The notes under the pieces were generated by a model that ran no database searches, was not told the DNA's origin, and saw nothing but the letters and a program-made list of their open reading frames with translations. The position numbers were made by a program, and so were the translations under genes. This document shows positions 1 to 7,906 of a DNA stretch of 64,000 nucleotides, in pieces. Numbering within the stretch: the stretch's first letter is position 1; each line of letters begins with the position of its first letter. This stretch comes from Helicobacter apodemus (GTDB lineage Bacteria; Campylobacterota; Campylobacteria; Campylobacterales; Helicobacteraceae). The DNA lies in NCBI RefSeq assembly GCF_000765745.2, contig NZ_JRPC02000005.1, forward strand, positions 24,717 to 88,716, in the 5' to 3' direction.

Positions 1-1380
1 GAAAACTTCAAAGACGAATTTGAAAAGTTAGGGATTAACCCAAACAATGGAATATCAGAACTCTTAAGCAAAGCAGAATCCTCTCCCTTAAAAGATAAAA
101 TTCTACAAAAATACCAAGAGATTCTTAGCAAAAGTGCTTCACTTTCTATGGTAAATTCTAATAAGGGCATTACCAATTTACATATTCCTAGTGATGTTAT
201 CGTTGATGCTTCAATGCCTGCGATGTTAAAAAATGGAGCGAAACTTTGGAATAAAGAGGGCAAAGAACAAGACACTAATGCACTCATACCCGATAAAACC
301 TATGCAACCATTTATGAAGCGGTATTAGAGGATTTACACCAAAATGGCACCTTAAACCCTAGAACACTAGGTAGTGTTTCCAATGTGGGCTTAATGGCTA
401 AAAAAGCACAAGAATATGGCTCTCATGATAAAACCTTTATCGCAAAAGAATCGGGCATTTTTAGAATCTCCGATGAAAAAGGCAATACCTTATTAGAACA
501 TAAAGTCGAAAAAGGGGATATTTATAGGGCTAATCAAGCTAAATATGAAGCAGTGCTAAATTGGATTGATTTAGGGATACAAAGGGCTGATATTACAGGC
601 AATAAAGCAATATTTTGGTTAGATTCTAAACGTCCTAGCAATAAAATTATGAGTGATTTAGTGCAATCTCGTCTCAAAGAAAAGGGCAAAAATATTGATA
701 TTTTAGCCCCTAAAGAAGCTTGTTTAAAATCCTTAGAGCTTATTAGAGCGGGTAAAGATTGTATTTCTATTACAGGAAATGTTTTACGCGATTATTTAAC
801 CGATTTATTCCCTATTTTAGAGCTTGGGACAAGTGCAAAGATGCTCTCAATCGTGCCTATGCTAAAGGGTGGAGCTATGTTTGAAACAGGAGCTGGAGGA
901 AGTGCGCCCAAACAAGTTGAACAGCTAGTAGAGGAAAACCATTTGCGTTGGGATAGTCTAGGAGAGTTTTTAGCACTTCAAGCAAGTTTAGAGTTTTACG
1001 CACAAAAGAATAATAATAACCAAGCAAAGGTATTAGCACAATCTCTTGATTGTGCCATTGGTGAATGGCTTAATAATAACAAAGCCCCTTCAAGAAAAGC
1101 TAGGGAGGATGATAACCGCACAAGCCATTTCTACCTTGCAATGTATTTTGCCAAAGCCCTCTCACTCCAAAATGAAGATTCTACACTCAAAACACATTTT
1201 ACAAATATTGCTCAAGAATTTAAGGAAAATGAAGAAAAAATCCATCAAGAATACCTCAAAACACAGGGTGTTAAAGTAGATTTAGGCGGATATTATAAGT
1301 TTGATGATGAAAAATGCCATAAGATTATGTGTCCTAGTGCCACCTTTAATGCCATTATCGATAAAATCTCAAGGGGATAA
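1..1380 (+). CDS. icd: NADP-dependent isocitrate dehydrogenase, monomeric type (3' part)
   Basis: The frame is open from base 1, so the gene starts upstream and only about 459 C-terminal residues are present (the family is about 740 aa). It would oxidise isocitrate to 2-oxoglutarate with NADP in the TCA cycle, in the cytosol. The stretch SDVIVDASMPAM with a following K-W segment, the later KAIFWLDSKRPSN segment, and the METGAGGSAPK segment are typical of the large monomeric IDH, which is unrelated in length to the 40-kDa dimeric enzyme. The ATG at base 148 is an internal methionine, not the start. A stem-loop with a T-run follows the stop. Confidence in the family is high. Confidence 0.93.
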   Translation, partial: ENFKDEFEKLGINPNNGISELLSKAESSPLKDKILQKYQEILSKSASLSMVNSNKGITNLHIPSDVIVDASMPAMLKNGAKLWNKEGKEQDTNALIPDKTYATIYEAVLEDLHQNGTLNPRTLGSVSNVGLMAKKAQEYGSHDKTFIAKESGIFRISDEKGNTLLEHKVEKGDIYRANQAKYEAVLNWIDLGIQRADITGNKAIFWLDSKRPSNKIMSDLVQSRLKEKGKNIDILAPKEACLKSLELIRAGKDCISITGNVLRDYLTDLFPILELGTSAKMLSIVPMLKGGAMFETGAGGSAPKQVEQLVEENHLRWDSLGEFLALQASLEFYAQKNNNNQAKVLAQSLDCAIGEWLNNNKAPSRKAREDDNRTSHFYLAMYFAKALSLQNEDSTLKTHFTNIAQEFKENEEKIHQEYLKTQGVKVDLGGYYKFDDEKCHKIMCPSATFNAIIDKISRG

Positions 1381-1390
1381 CCCTCTCCTT

Positions 1391-1418
1391 ACCCTATACC
1401 CCCATTATAAGGGTTTTT
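1391..1418 (+). terminator. Rho-independent terminator after icd
   Basis: An imperfect stem ACCCTATA / TATAAGGGT around a CCCCCAT loop is followed directly by TTTTT. It lies 11 bases after the icd stop and would end that transcript. Confidence 0.7.
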
Positions 1419-1612
1419 AAGAGCATATTTTCTCTCTTATCTCAATGTATCTTTTTTGCATTATGAAATAAATGCTTTTAACCTAAAAAGCTTCTCTCAA
1501 GGCTCTGTCTTGTTCTTTAATGAATACCTTTAAAACAAGAGATATGTAAATTTTATTTTAGGTAAATTAGTATATAGTTTAATCTCATTTAAACTACTAA
1601 AAAGGATAAATA

Positions 1613-2413
1613 ATGCAATTGCGACACACAGACATCAAACAAAAGTCCCTACTTGCTACTAATATTAAAGTAGAGCAGCTTTTAGCGGATAATTTACCCC
1701 CCCCCCCGCAGAATATAGATAATAACTTCCAAATACTAGATTTAGGTGCTGGCAAAGGATTCTTTACCAAAATAATTTATACCATTCTTGAGCAAAAGGG
1801 TTTTACACCTCAAAAACATCTTAAAGCTTGTGATTGCAATTTGAAAGAATATGCTTTCAATGAATTCATTCCGTGCGAATTTGGAGATTTTAATCAGGGT
1901 TTAAAATACGAAGATGATAGCTTTTATTGCGTTATTTCTATGGAAGTTATTGAACATCTAGAAGATCCCTTTAAATACCTTAGAGAAACTGCGAGAATAA
2001 TTAGCAAAGGAGGCTTCCTGCTCCTTACAACACCCAATATCTTGAATCTTGCCTCAAGAGTTCGTTATTTTTTTAATGGCACCTATCAACTTTTTGGATT
2101 TTTACCCCAAGATCCTTTGTTATTTAGAGGTTGTTATCAACATATTAACCCACTCTCCCTTGTGTATCTAAGCTTTATCTTAAAAAAGAATAATTTTAGA
2201 TTAGAGGTTACGACAGATAGATTCAAAAAATCCTCATTATTCCTCTATTACATTACAAAGCCCTTTTTCTTATTGGCTAAATTCCAAACCATCAAAAGAC
2301 TTCAAAATAAAGAAAAACAACTTTATGAAGAAAATAAAGATATTATCCCATTAATGTATTCTAAAACTATTCTTTGTGGCAGAACGCTCATTATTAAAGC
2401 CATAAAGCACTAA
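1613..2413 (+). CDS. Class I SAM-dependent methyltransferase with poly-C tract, probably phase-variable
   Basis: A 266-aa Methyltransf_11/UbiG-like fold. Motif I is ILDLGAGKGFF (about residues 42-52) and the post-II region reads SMEVIEHLEDP (about 112-122). It is preceded by AAAAAGGATAA as ribosome-binding site. An uninterrupted run of 11 C encodes Pro-Pro-Pro-Pro near residue 30, before the catalytic domain, so gain or loss of one C would truncate the protein at about 30 residues. As sequenced the gene is in the ON frame. The substrate is unknown; proteins of this kind often sit in surface-glycan (LOS, capsule) regions of Campylobacter and Helicobacter. No neighbouring glycan operon is seen here. 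Confidence 0.8.
   Translation: MQLRHTDIKQKSLLATNIKVEQLLADNLPPPPQNIDNNFQILDLGAGKGFFTKIIYTILEQKGFTPQKHLKACDCNLKEYAFNEFIPCEFGDFNQGLKYEDDSFYCVISMEVIEHLEDPFKYLRETARIISKGGFLLLTTPNILNLASRVRYFFNGTYQLFGFLPQDPLLFRGCYQHINPLSLVYLSFILKKNNFRLEVTTDRFKKSSLFLYYITKPFFLLAKFQTIKRLQNKEKQLYEENKDIIPLMYSKTILCGRTLIIKAIKH
1697..1707 (+). repeat. Homopolymeric C11 contingency tract
   Basis: Eleven consecutive C bases sit inside the methyltransferase reading frame, at codons for Pro 29-32. Runs of G or C of 8 or more are well known phase-variation sites in Campylobacter and Helicobacter; in this AT-rich DNA such a run is very unlikely by chance. Confidence 0.85.
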
Positions 2414-2457
2414 TAACTATATCCCAATAAGGCTATTATTTGCCTAGAATCTACTAG

Positions 2458-2583
2458 AGATTATTTAAAAGCCTAATTAAGGATTTATTGTATAGCCAAG
2501 ATGTATTTAAAGATTTAAAAACAAAAAACCGCAGAGATTATCTTTTACAAACCCTAAACAATCTACCCAACAAAATAAAATAG
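2458..2583 (+). pseudogene. Short coding remnant, unknown
   Basis: Forty-one sense codons without a stop (beginning RLFKSLIKDLLYSQD, ending LPNKIK then TAG) read like real protein but have no ATG and are preceded in frame by TAG. This looks like the 3' end of a gene whose front has been lost. The family is not recognised. The remaining sequence from 2414 to 2589 shows nothing else. Confidence 0.35.
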
Positions 2584-2589
2584 ATTTTT

Positions 2590-2620
2590 AGGATGTTAAA
2601 TGAAGTTTTATTAAAGTTTT
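2590..2620 (+). repeat. Left copy of a 31-bp repeat also found upstream of mmsA
   Basis: These 31 bases match 16730-16760 with two differences (core TGAAGTTTTATTAAAGTTTT). The right-hand copy lies about 100 bp ahead of the intact mmsA gene. Together with the nhaC fragment 80-340 bp further on, this marks the left side as a collapsed second copy of the mmsA-nhaC region. Confidence 0.75.
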
Positions 2621-2704
2621 ATTAGAGTTTTTAAAGCTTTAAGAGATTTTATCAGGGTTTAAAGCAAATAACTTATTGCTACTTTTTGCAGAGATATTTC
2701 TTGG

Positions 2705-2957
2705 TTTATTTTCAAGAAAATCACTCTTAAGTCGCAAATTATGTTGATACAATACTATTCATTAAAGGTGTTATTGTTATGTATGCAGATTCTGCCTTAA
2801 GTTTAATTGTGCCTCTTTGCGTGATTGCACTTGTTTTTATCACAAAAAGAGTAGTCTTGTCTTTATTTATTAGTATAGTCTTAGCTGGGGTTATGATAAG
2901 CTATCATAAGACTATCACAAATGGAACTACTTTTGATATTGGTAGCCTAGTAGAAGT
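2705..2957 (+). pseudogene. Remnant of mmsA 3' end joined to nhaC 5' end
   Basis: Bases 2705-2778 resemble the last codons of mmsA and the mmsA-nhaC spacer (shared AGAAAATCACTCTTAAG-like block and CAAATTAT). From 2779 the first 60 or so codons (MYADSALSLIVPLC..., FITKRVVLSLFI) match the intact NhaC-type antiporter at 18409 closely, with roughly four-fifths nucleotide identity by eye. Homology stops near 2957; the open frame to 3069 beyond that point is unrelated sequence. The 60-aa fragment holds at most two membrane segments and cannot be a functional antiporter. It is a dead partial duplicate. Confidence 0.85.
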
Positions 2958-2960
2958 AAT

Positions 2961-4249
2961 TTCATCACTTACTCCTTACAACAACGACGCAACATTTATC
3001 ATTATCCAAAACCGCAAGAATTTATGGAAATTGATAGATTTGCTCTATTTGCGTTATTTTCTAAGCTAACTCCAGATAATTTAAAGGTTAAGATTTTATA
3101 CAAAAAGGGTGAGCTTTTAGCCCCACAGAGAAATAAACTTCATCGCCTACTGCGTCAAGACTTAGGTATTGCAAATGAGATTATAAACAAAAAAATCTTT
3201 TTTAAATCAAGGCATTTATTCAATCTAAGCTATGAATGGGAGATGTTTAAACCCTCATCAGATTATTTAAGGCACGAATTAACAGAATTAGCACACGAAT
3301 TTTACCCAGCACCAAAAGAAATGATAATCGCAATTAATAATGTATGCAACCTACAATGTGTGATGTGCGACCTTCATAATCCAAAATTACAAAAAACCAT
3401 AAAAATGATTTTTTTAAAAAACGCAAATATTTGGAGACAGAAAAAGTCTATGAAGCCCTTGATTATGCAGGTCACAATGGTGTGCATATGGTTAATCTAA
3501 GTGCATATGGCTAGGCATTGCTTGATGAGAGATTGCCAGATTTCATAAAACGAGCAAAAGAGGCTAAAATCCCCTATGTGTTTTTGACAACCAATGGCAC
3601 ACTGCTTGACAAACTAGGCTGCGAACTACTTGAATGCAGCTTAGATTCTATGAATATTAGCACTGATGGCCACTCATCAGAAATGTATGAAAAAATCCGC
3701 GGCTTCCCCCTTGAGAAAGTAGAGGAGGGTGTAATAAAATGTGCTAAATACGCACGAGAGTTAAACACAAAAGAACACAACATAAGCTTTAATATAAACT
3801 GCGTCTTAGTATATAATGAAATGCGAAATGATGAATTTAAAGCTACTTTTGCACATAAGTGGCGTAAATGGCGAGATATTATCACGCATATAAATTTTAT
3901 TAGTTGTATCAACAAAAACAACAAAGGAGAATCCATTCTACCCTTAATAAATCCCACCAATAGTGTATGTAGATTGCCCTTTACACGAATGATGATAAAC
4001 TCATATGGTGCGGTTGAATTTTGCTGCACGATGCTAGGGACACAACATTATTATCCCGTGAAACTACCTAACATCCACGATGATAGTTTAGAAAATATTT
4101 GGACAAAAGAGTTTGCCACACACTTACGCAATGAAGTGCTAAGTGATAATTATACGCGTTTTAATATATGCAAAACTTGCTTTGAACGTGAAAGTAGTGT
4201 GCTAGAACTCAATGGAGAGTCAAAACAAAATAATGTAGATATTTACTAA
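2961..4249 (+). pseudogene. Radical SAM/SPASM protein, broken by a frameshift and an in-frame stop
   Basis: The first part (frame of 3024-3500) carries the radical SAM cluster motif CNLQCVMC at about 3348-3371. The reading then moves to another frame at the AAAAA run near 3401-3405 (one A short) and continues as KRKYLETEKVYEAL. It meets TAG at 3512-3514, where homologues would continue, and resumes as LDERLPDFIKRA. The C-terminal part has SPASM-like cysteines (VEFCCTML, FNICKTCFERE). Intact members of this family act on peptides, or on sugars and other small molecules, using auxiliary Fe-S clusters. The N-terminus is fused to the nhaC fragment near 2960. With two lesions it is taken to be non-functional, although a sequencing error in the A-run would leave only the nonsense codon. 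Confidence 0.8.
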
Positions 4250-4261
4250 GACTTCTCTGCT

Positions 4262-4288
4262 CTCTTTACTAAAATCCTTAGTAAAGAG
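4262..4288 (+). terminator. Stem-loop after the radical SAM pseudogene
   Basis: A perfect 11-bp inverted repeat (CTCTTTACTAA / TTAGTAAAGAG) with a 5-base loop starts 13 bases after the stop. The T-run that follows is weak (AAATTTAAT), so termination efficiency is uncertain. Confidence 0.55.
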
Positions 4289-4588
4289 AAATTTAATAAG
4301 TTATAGCATACTAGAAGTTTTAAAGCTTCAATGTTAAGCAAAATTAAATGTAGCAATAATCCCAAAACCCCTTATAAGTTAGGGAATAACATAACCTACA
4401 CACAAAATTAAGCAAAGACTCTTATATAAGAGTAGCTTTGTATAACCCCTATAAATTTAGATTGAAATACTAACAACGATTCTTTTAAGATAATTTATAC
4501 AACTCTTTTAAAAAGGTTTCACACCCAAAAACATTTCAATATATTTATTCCCTACCAATTTGGTTTTAACCCAAGCTAAATATAGCCT
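4289..4588. other. Intergenic, AT-rich, no gene seen
   Basis: No open frame with coding character, tRNA or clear repeat was found. On the minus strand a further 26 sense codons follow the stop of the small frame at 4589, suggesting decayed coding sequence at the edge of the inositol operon. Confidence 0.5.
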
Positions 4589-4678
4589 TTATTGTATTAT
4601 TTCTAGGAGACTATTAAGCCTCTTTATCTTAAAAAGTTTATTGAAAAATTCTTTTTGTTTATAACTAATTTCTAACAT
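4589..4678 (-). pseudogene. 29-codon frame coupled to the aldolase stop; probably a gene remnant
   Basis: The aldolase stop and this ATG overlap as TGATG. The frame reads MLEISYKQKEFFNKLFKIKR and ends after 29 codons, and in-frame sense codons resume after the stop (RLYLAWVKTKLVGNKYIE). This could be a small coupled protein or the stump of a lost last gene of the inositol operon. No family is recognised. Confidence 0.3.
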
Positions 4679-5433
4679 CAATTACAATGAAAATCTTGAA
4701 TGATTTTTTTTGCTCCCTCTAGCATAAAAATTGCATCGGAGCCTAGTGTTAAAAAATTAAAACCTAATTTTTCCATTTTTTTAGCGTATGCTGCACTTCC
4801 ATTATGGATTCCACAAAATTTTTGATATTTTTTGGTTTTTTGTAAAATTAATTTGATAGCTTGAAAAACAACTTCATCTTCTTGATCAAATTTTGGGGTA
4901 ACACCTAAAGAACAAGATAAATCAGCAGGTCCAATATAGACTCCATCAATACCCTCAACACTTAAAATTTCCTCTAAATTTTCAAATGCTTCTTTAGTTT
5001 CAATCATAGCAAACACAAAAGTCTCTTCTTTAGCCACTTCAAAATAATTTTGCTTATATAAAAACTTTGCCCTAATAGGACCAAAGCTCCTCTCACCATA
5101 GGGGGGATAATAACAAGACTTCACTAATCTTTGCGCATCTTTTTTAGAGTTAATCATAGGACAAATAATTCCATTTACCCCGGCATCAAGACTCTTCATA
5201 ATACTTGATTCTTCAAGCCAAGGAACCCTTACAAAAGTTGGTATAGGCTTTATAGCCTGCAACATAGGGATAAGGCTAGAATAATCACTTACTCCGTGTT
5301 GCATATCAATAGTTAAGGTATCAAATCCCGCATAAGCCATAACTTCAGCCCCAAAGGCATTATTAAGACTTATCCAACCATTAAGTGTGGATTGTTGATC
5401 CTTCCATAAATCAAGGATTCTTTTCATATTCAT
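4678..5433 (-). CDS. HpcH/HpaI-family class II pyruvate aldolase, proposed 4-hydroxy-2-oxoadipate aldolase
   Basis: A 251-aa HpcH/HpaI aldolase; this family cleaves 4-hydroxy-2-oxo acids to pyruvate and an aldehyde with a divalent metal. His46 (in DMQHG), Arg69 (FVRVP), metal ligands Glu145 (MIETKEA) and Asp171 (GPADLS) all line up with the HpaI active site (H45, R70, E149, D175). HpaI makes pyruvate and succinate semialdehyde; the one-carbon shorter substrate would give pyruvate and malonate semialdehyde, the substrate of MmsA at 16863. The start overlaps the stop of the aldehyde dehydrogenase by 4 bases (ATGA), so the genes are translationally coupled. It is the last intact gene of the inositol operon. 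The family is sure; the substrate is inferred from context. Confidence 0.85.
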   Translation of the reverse strand: MNMKRILDLWKDQQSTLNGWISLNNAFGAEVMAYAGFDTLTIDMQHGVSDYSSLIPMLQAIKPIPTFVRVPWLEESSIMKSLDAGVNGIICPMINSKKDAQRLVKSCYYPPYGERSFGPIRAKFLYKQNYFEVAKEETFVFAMIETKEAFENLEEILSVEGIDGVYIGPADLSCSLGVTPKFDQEDEVVFQAIKLILQKTKKYQKFCGIHNGSAAYAKKMEKLGFNFLTLGSDAIFMLEGAKKIIQDFHCN

Positions 5434-6875
5434 AACTTATATTGTTGGGTAATGATTTTAGAATTTAGATACTCAAACATCCCCTCTTCCCCACTCTCTC
5501 TGCCAAAGCCGCTTGCCTTAATGCCACCAAATGGAATTTCAGCCGCCGCTAGAGCAAAACTATTAATACCCACCATTCCCGCACTAATTTTTTGCGAACT
5601 TAAATTTGCTTTTTCTAGCGAATTGGTAAATACATAAGAAGCTAAACCATATTCTGTATTATTTGCTTTGCTAAAAACCCCATCAATATCAGAAAAGCTT
5701 TGAATAAGCGCAATAGGACCAAAGATTTCATTGCAAAGCAAATAAGAATCATCGGGTAAATCACGAATAACTGTTGGTTCAAAGAAATAACCTTTTTTAA
5801 AAGATTCTGCTCTTTTTCCTCCACAAAGGATTTTACCCCCTGTTTGCCTCACTCTTTGTATAAAACCCTCTATTTCATTAAGCCTTTTTTGTGTAACTAA
5901 AGGACCCATATCCACACCCTCTTCTAATCCATTCCCAAGCTTAAGTTTTTTAGTTTCCTCCACAAAAGCTAAACAAAAATCCTCCATAATGTTTTTATGC
6001 ACATAAAATCGAGTAGGGGATACACAGACTTGTCCAGCATTAGCAAACTTGACTTTAACGCTTAATTGGGCTATTGCTTTGGGATTAGCATCTTCATAAA
6101 CAATAACGGGTGCATGTCCGCCAAGCTCCATAGTAACTTTTTTAAGCGTTTGGCTAGAATCACGAATAAGTTGTTGCCCTACTGCTGTTGAACCTGTTAG
6201 AGACACTTTCCTTACACGAGGATCTTGCATAAGAATTTCTGAAATCTTTAGAGCCTTGCCACATAAAAGAGAAACCATTCCTTTAGGAAAATTTGCTTTA
6301 TGGATGGCATCTAGGAGTTTCATACTCACTAAAGGAGCAATATCGGTGCTACGAATGATAATCGGACAACCAGCGGCTAACGCAGGAGCTATCTTTCTTG
6401 CCGTTAATAACATAGGAAAATTCCATGATGAAAAAGCAGCCACTATCCCTATAGGCTCATATTTAACATACACTTCTGTAGAAGGGTTTCTGCTTTGAAG
6501 AACCTGCCCTTTGATTCTTTTAGTTTGCTCTCCAAACCAAATAAATTGATCAATAGCTAAATTCATCTCTCGCATACTTTGTGCTAGAGGTTTTCCTGTT
6601 TCTAAAGAAATGATTTTTGCTATCTCATCAAGATCACTTTTTAAAAGATCTGCAATTTTTTGTAACTTTTCCGCCCTCTCCCAAGCATTGAGTTTTTTGT
6701 ATTCTTCTAATGCAATACTTGCGGCATCAATAGCATTCCTTACTTGATTACTTGAAGCTGAAGCAACAGTTCCTAAAACCTCTTCATTAAAAGGATTAAT
6801 AACCTCAAAACTATCCTCCTCACCTTTTACAAACTCTCCATTAATATATAAACCATAATCATTGTAACTTTTCAC
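5430..6875 (-). CDS. NAD(P)-dependent aldehyde dehydrogenase, proposed 5-deoxyglucuronate dehydrogenase
   Basis: A 481-aa ALDH most like succinate-semialdehyde or 2-oxoglutarate-semialdehyde dehydrogenases. Visible residues are Asn152 (SSWNFP), Glu250 (MELGGHAP) and catalytic Cys284 (GQVCVSPTRF). The usual Lys of the cofactor-binding KP motif is Arg175 here (IIIRSTDIAP), which is unusual. It lies between iolG (10 bp upstream) and the aldolase (4-bp overlap). If it acts on the aldehyde of 5-deoxyglucuronate it would yield 5-deoxyglucarate, a sugar acid fitting the neighbouring dehydratase. Alternatives are oxidation of a semialdehyde produced later in the path. The ALDH call is firm; the substrate is inference. 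Confidence 0.85.
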   Translation of the reverse strand: MKSYNDYGLYINGEFVKGEEDSFEVINPFNEEVLGTVASASSNQVRNAIDAASIALEEYKKLNAWERAEKLQKIADLLKSDLDEIAKIISLETGKPLAQSMREMNLAIDQFIWFGEQTKRIKGQVLQSRNPSTEVYVKYEPIGIVAAFSSWNFPMLLTARKIAPALAAGCPIIIRSTDIAPLVSMKLLDAIHKANFPKGMVSLLCGKALKISEILMQDPRVRKVSLTGSTAVGQQLIRDSSQTLKKVTMELGGHAPVIVYEDANPKAIAQLSVKVKFANAGQVCVSPTRFYVHKNIMEDFCLAFVEETKKLKLGNGLEEGVDMGPLVTQKRLNEIEGFIQRVRQTGGKILCGGKRAESFKKGYFFEPTVIRDLPDDSYLLCNEIFGPIALIQSFSDIDGVFSKANNTEYGLASYVFTNSLEKANLSSQKISAGMVGINSFALAAAEIPFGGIKASGFGRESGEEGMFEYLNSKIITQQYKL

Positions 6876-6884
6876 ATTTTTCCT

Positions 6885-7889
6885 TTATAATGCATATTTT
6901 GCTTTAATGCTAGCAATTTCAATCATTTGTTTTTGTTGATGAGATTGCAAAGCCGCTAAGGCTAGAATAGTCGCTTCAATACTCTCATCTATTCCTACAC
7001 TTGGGGGATTATTATTTTGAACATTAAAAATAAAATCCTCTAGTTCATTTTTATAAGAATCCCTATAACGTTCCAAAAAGAAATCAAGAGGATTTTCTCT
7101 GCTCTCATTTTCTTTATTACAAAGAATTACAGAATTGTCATATTTATTATCACAAAAAATGCGTCCATCTTTTCCTAAAACTTCAATTCTTTGATCATAC
7201 CCATAAACAGCACTTCTGCAGTTTTCAATACTGGCTAAAGATCCATCCATTAAAGTAAAAAGCAAAAATGCTGTATCAACATCAATATCGCCATAATCAG
7301 TTACTAAATTCGTAGCATTGACAAATATACTTTGAACTTCCTTTTTGGTGATAAACCTTAACATATCAAAATCATGGATACTCATATCCAAAAACATACC
7401 TCCTGAAGCTTCCACATAATTTCTTGGTGGAGGAGAAAAATCCCTAGAAGTAATGCGGGTTTGCACTAATTTCCCAACCGCACCTTCTTGAATTTCTTTG
7501 GCAATTTTCCTAAAATTCGAATCAAATCGGCGATTAAAGCCTACTTGTAAAAAAACATTCTCTTTTTCAACCAATTGCTTAATTTCAAGAATCCTCTTTA
7601 AGTCTAAATCAATGGGTTTTTCACAAAAAATTATTTTATGAGCAAGAATGGACTTTTTAATTAAATCATAATGTGTATCACTTGGCGTGCAAATAAAAAC
7701 TGTATCAATTTGGGGATTTTCAAAAATATCTTTTTCATCTTTACTAAAAGAGACGCCAAGTGCTTTTATAAAATCCTCATCAATAAAAGGATCAACCACC
7801 ATTTTTAAATCCACTTTTGGATGATTAATTAAATTTTTAATATGAATTTTTCCAATTCTTCCTGTGCCAAAAATACCAACTTTTATCAT
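6885..7889 (-). CDS. iolG: myo-inositol 2-dehydrogenase
   Basis: A 334-aa Gfo/Idh/MocA oxidoreductase that would oxidise myo-inositol to 2-keto-myo-inositol with NAD. The Rossmann motif GTGRIG is at residues 8-13, the catalytic lysine is in EKP (90-92), and Asp168 and His172 in LDMSIHDFD match the D172/H176 pair of B. subtilis IolG. Length is the family norm. It is placed after the IlvD/EDD dehydratase with a 17-bp gap and before the aldehyde dehydrogenase. Of the two Gfo/Idh/MocA genes in the operon, this one is the closer fit to IolG; the 384-aa one is more divergent. Confidence 0.85.
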   Translation of the reverse strand: MIKVGIFGTGRIGKIHIKNLINHPKVDLKMVVDPFIDEDFIKALGVSFSKDEKDIFENPQIDTVFICTPSDTHYDLIKKSILAHKIIFCEKPIDLDLKRILEIKQLVEKENVFLQVGFNRRFDSNFRKIAKEIQEGAVGKLVQTRITSRDFSPPPRNYVEASGGMFLDMSIHDFDMLRFITKKEVQSIFVNATNLVTDYGDIDVDTAFLLFTLMDGSLASIENCRSAVYGYDQRIEVLGKDGRIFCDNKYDNSVILCNKENESRENPLDFFLERYRDSYKNELEDFIFNVQNNNPPSVGIDESIEATILALAALQSHQQKQMIEIASIKAKYAL

Positions 7890-7906
7890 TTACATACCCT
7901 TTATAT

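Noticed and set aside
3574..4029. 151-codon minus-strand frame within the radical SAM pseudogene
   Set aside because: It is a mirror of the SPASM coding strand, with no start signal or family features.
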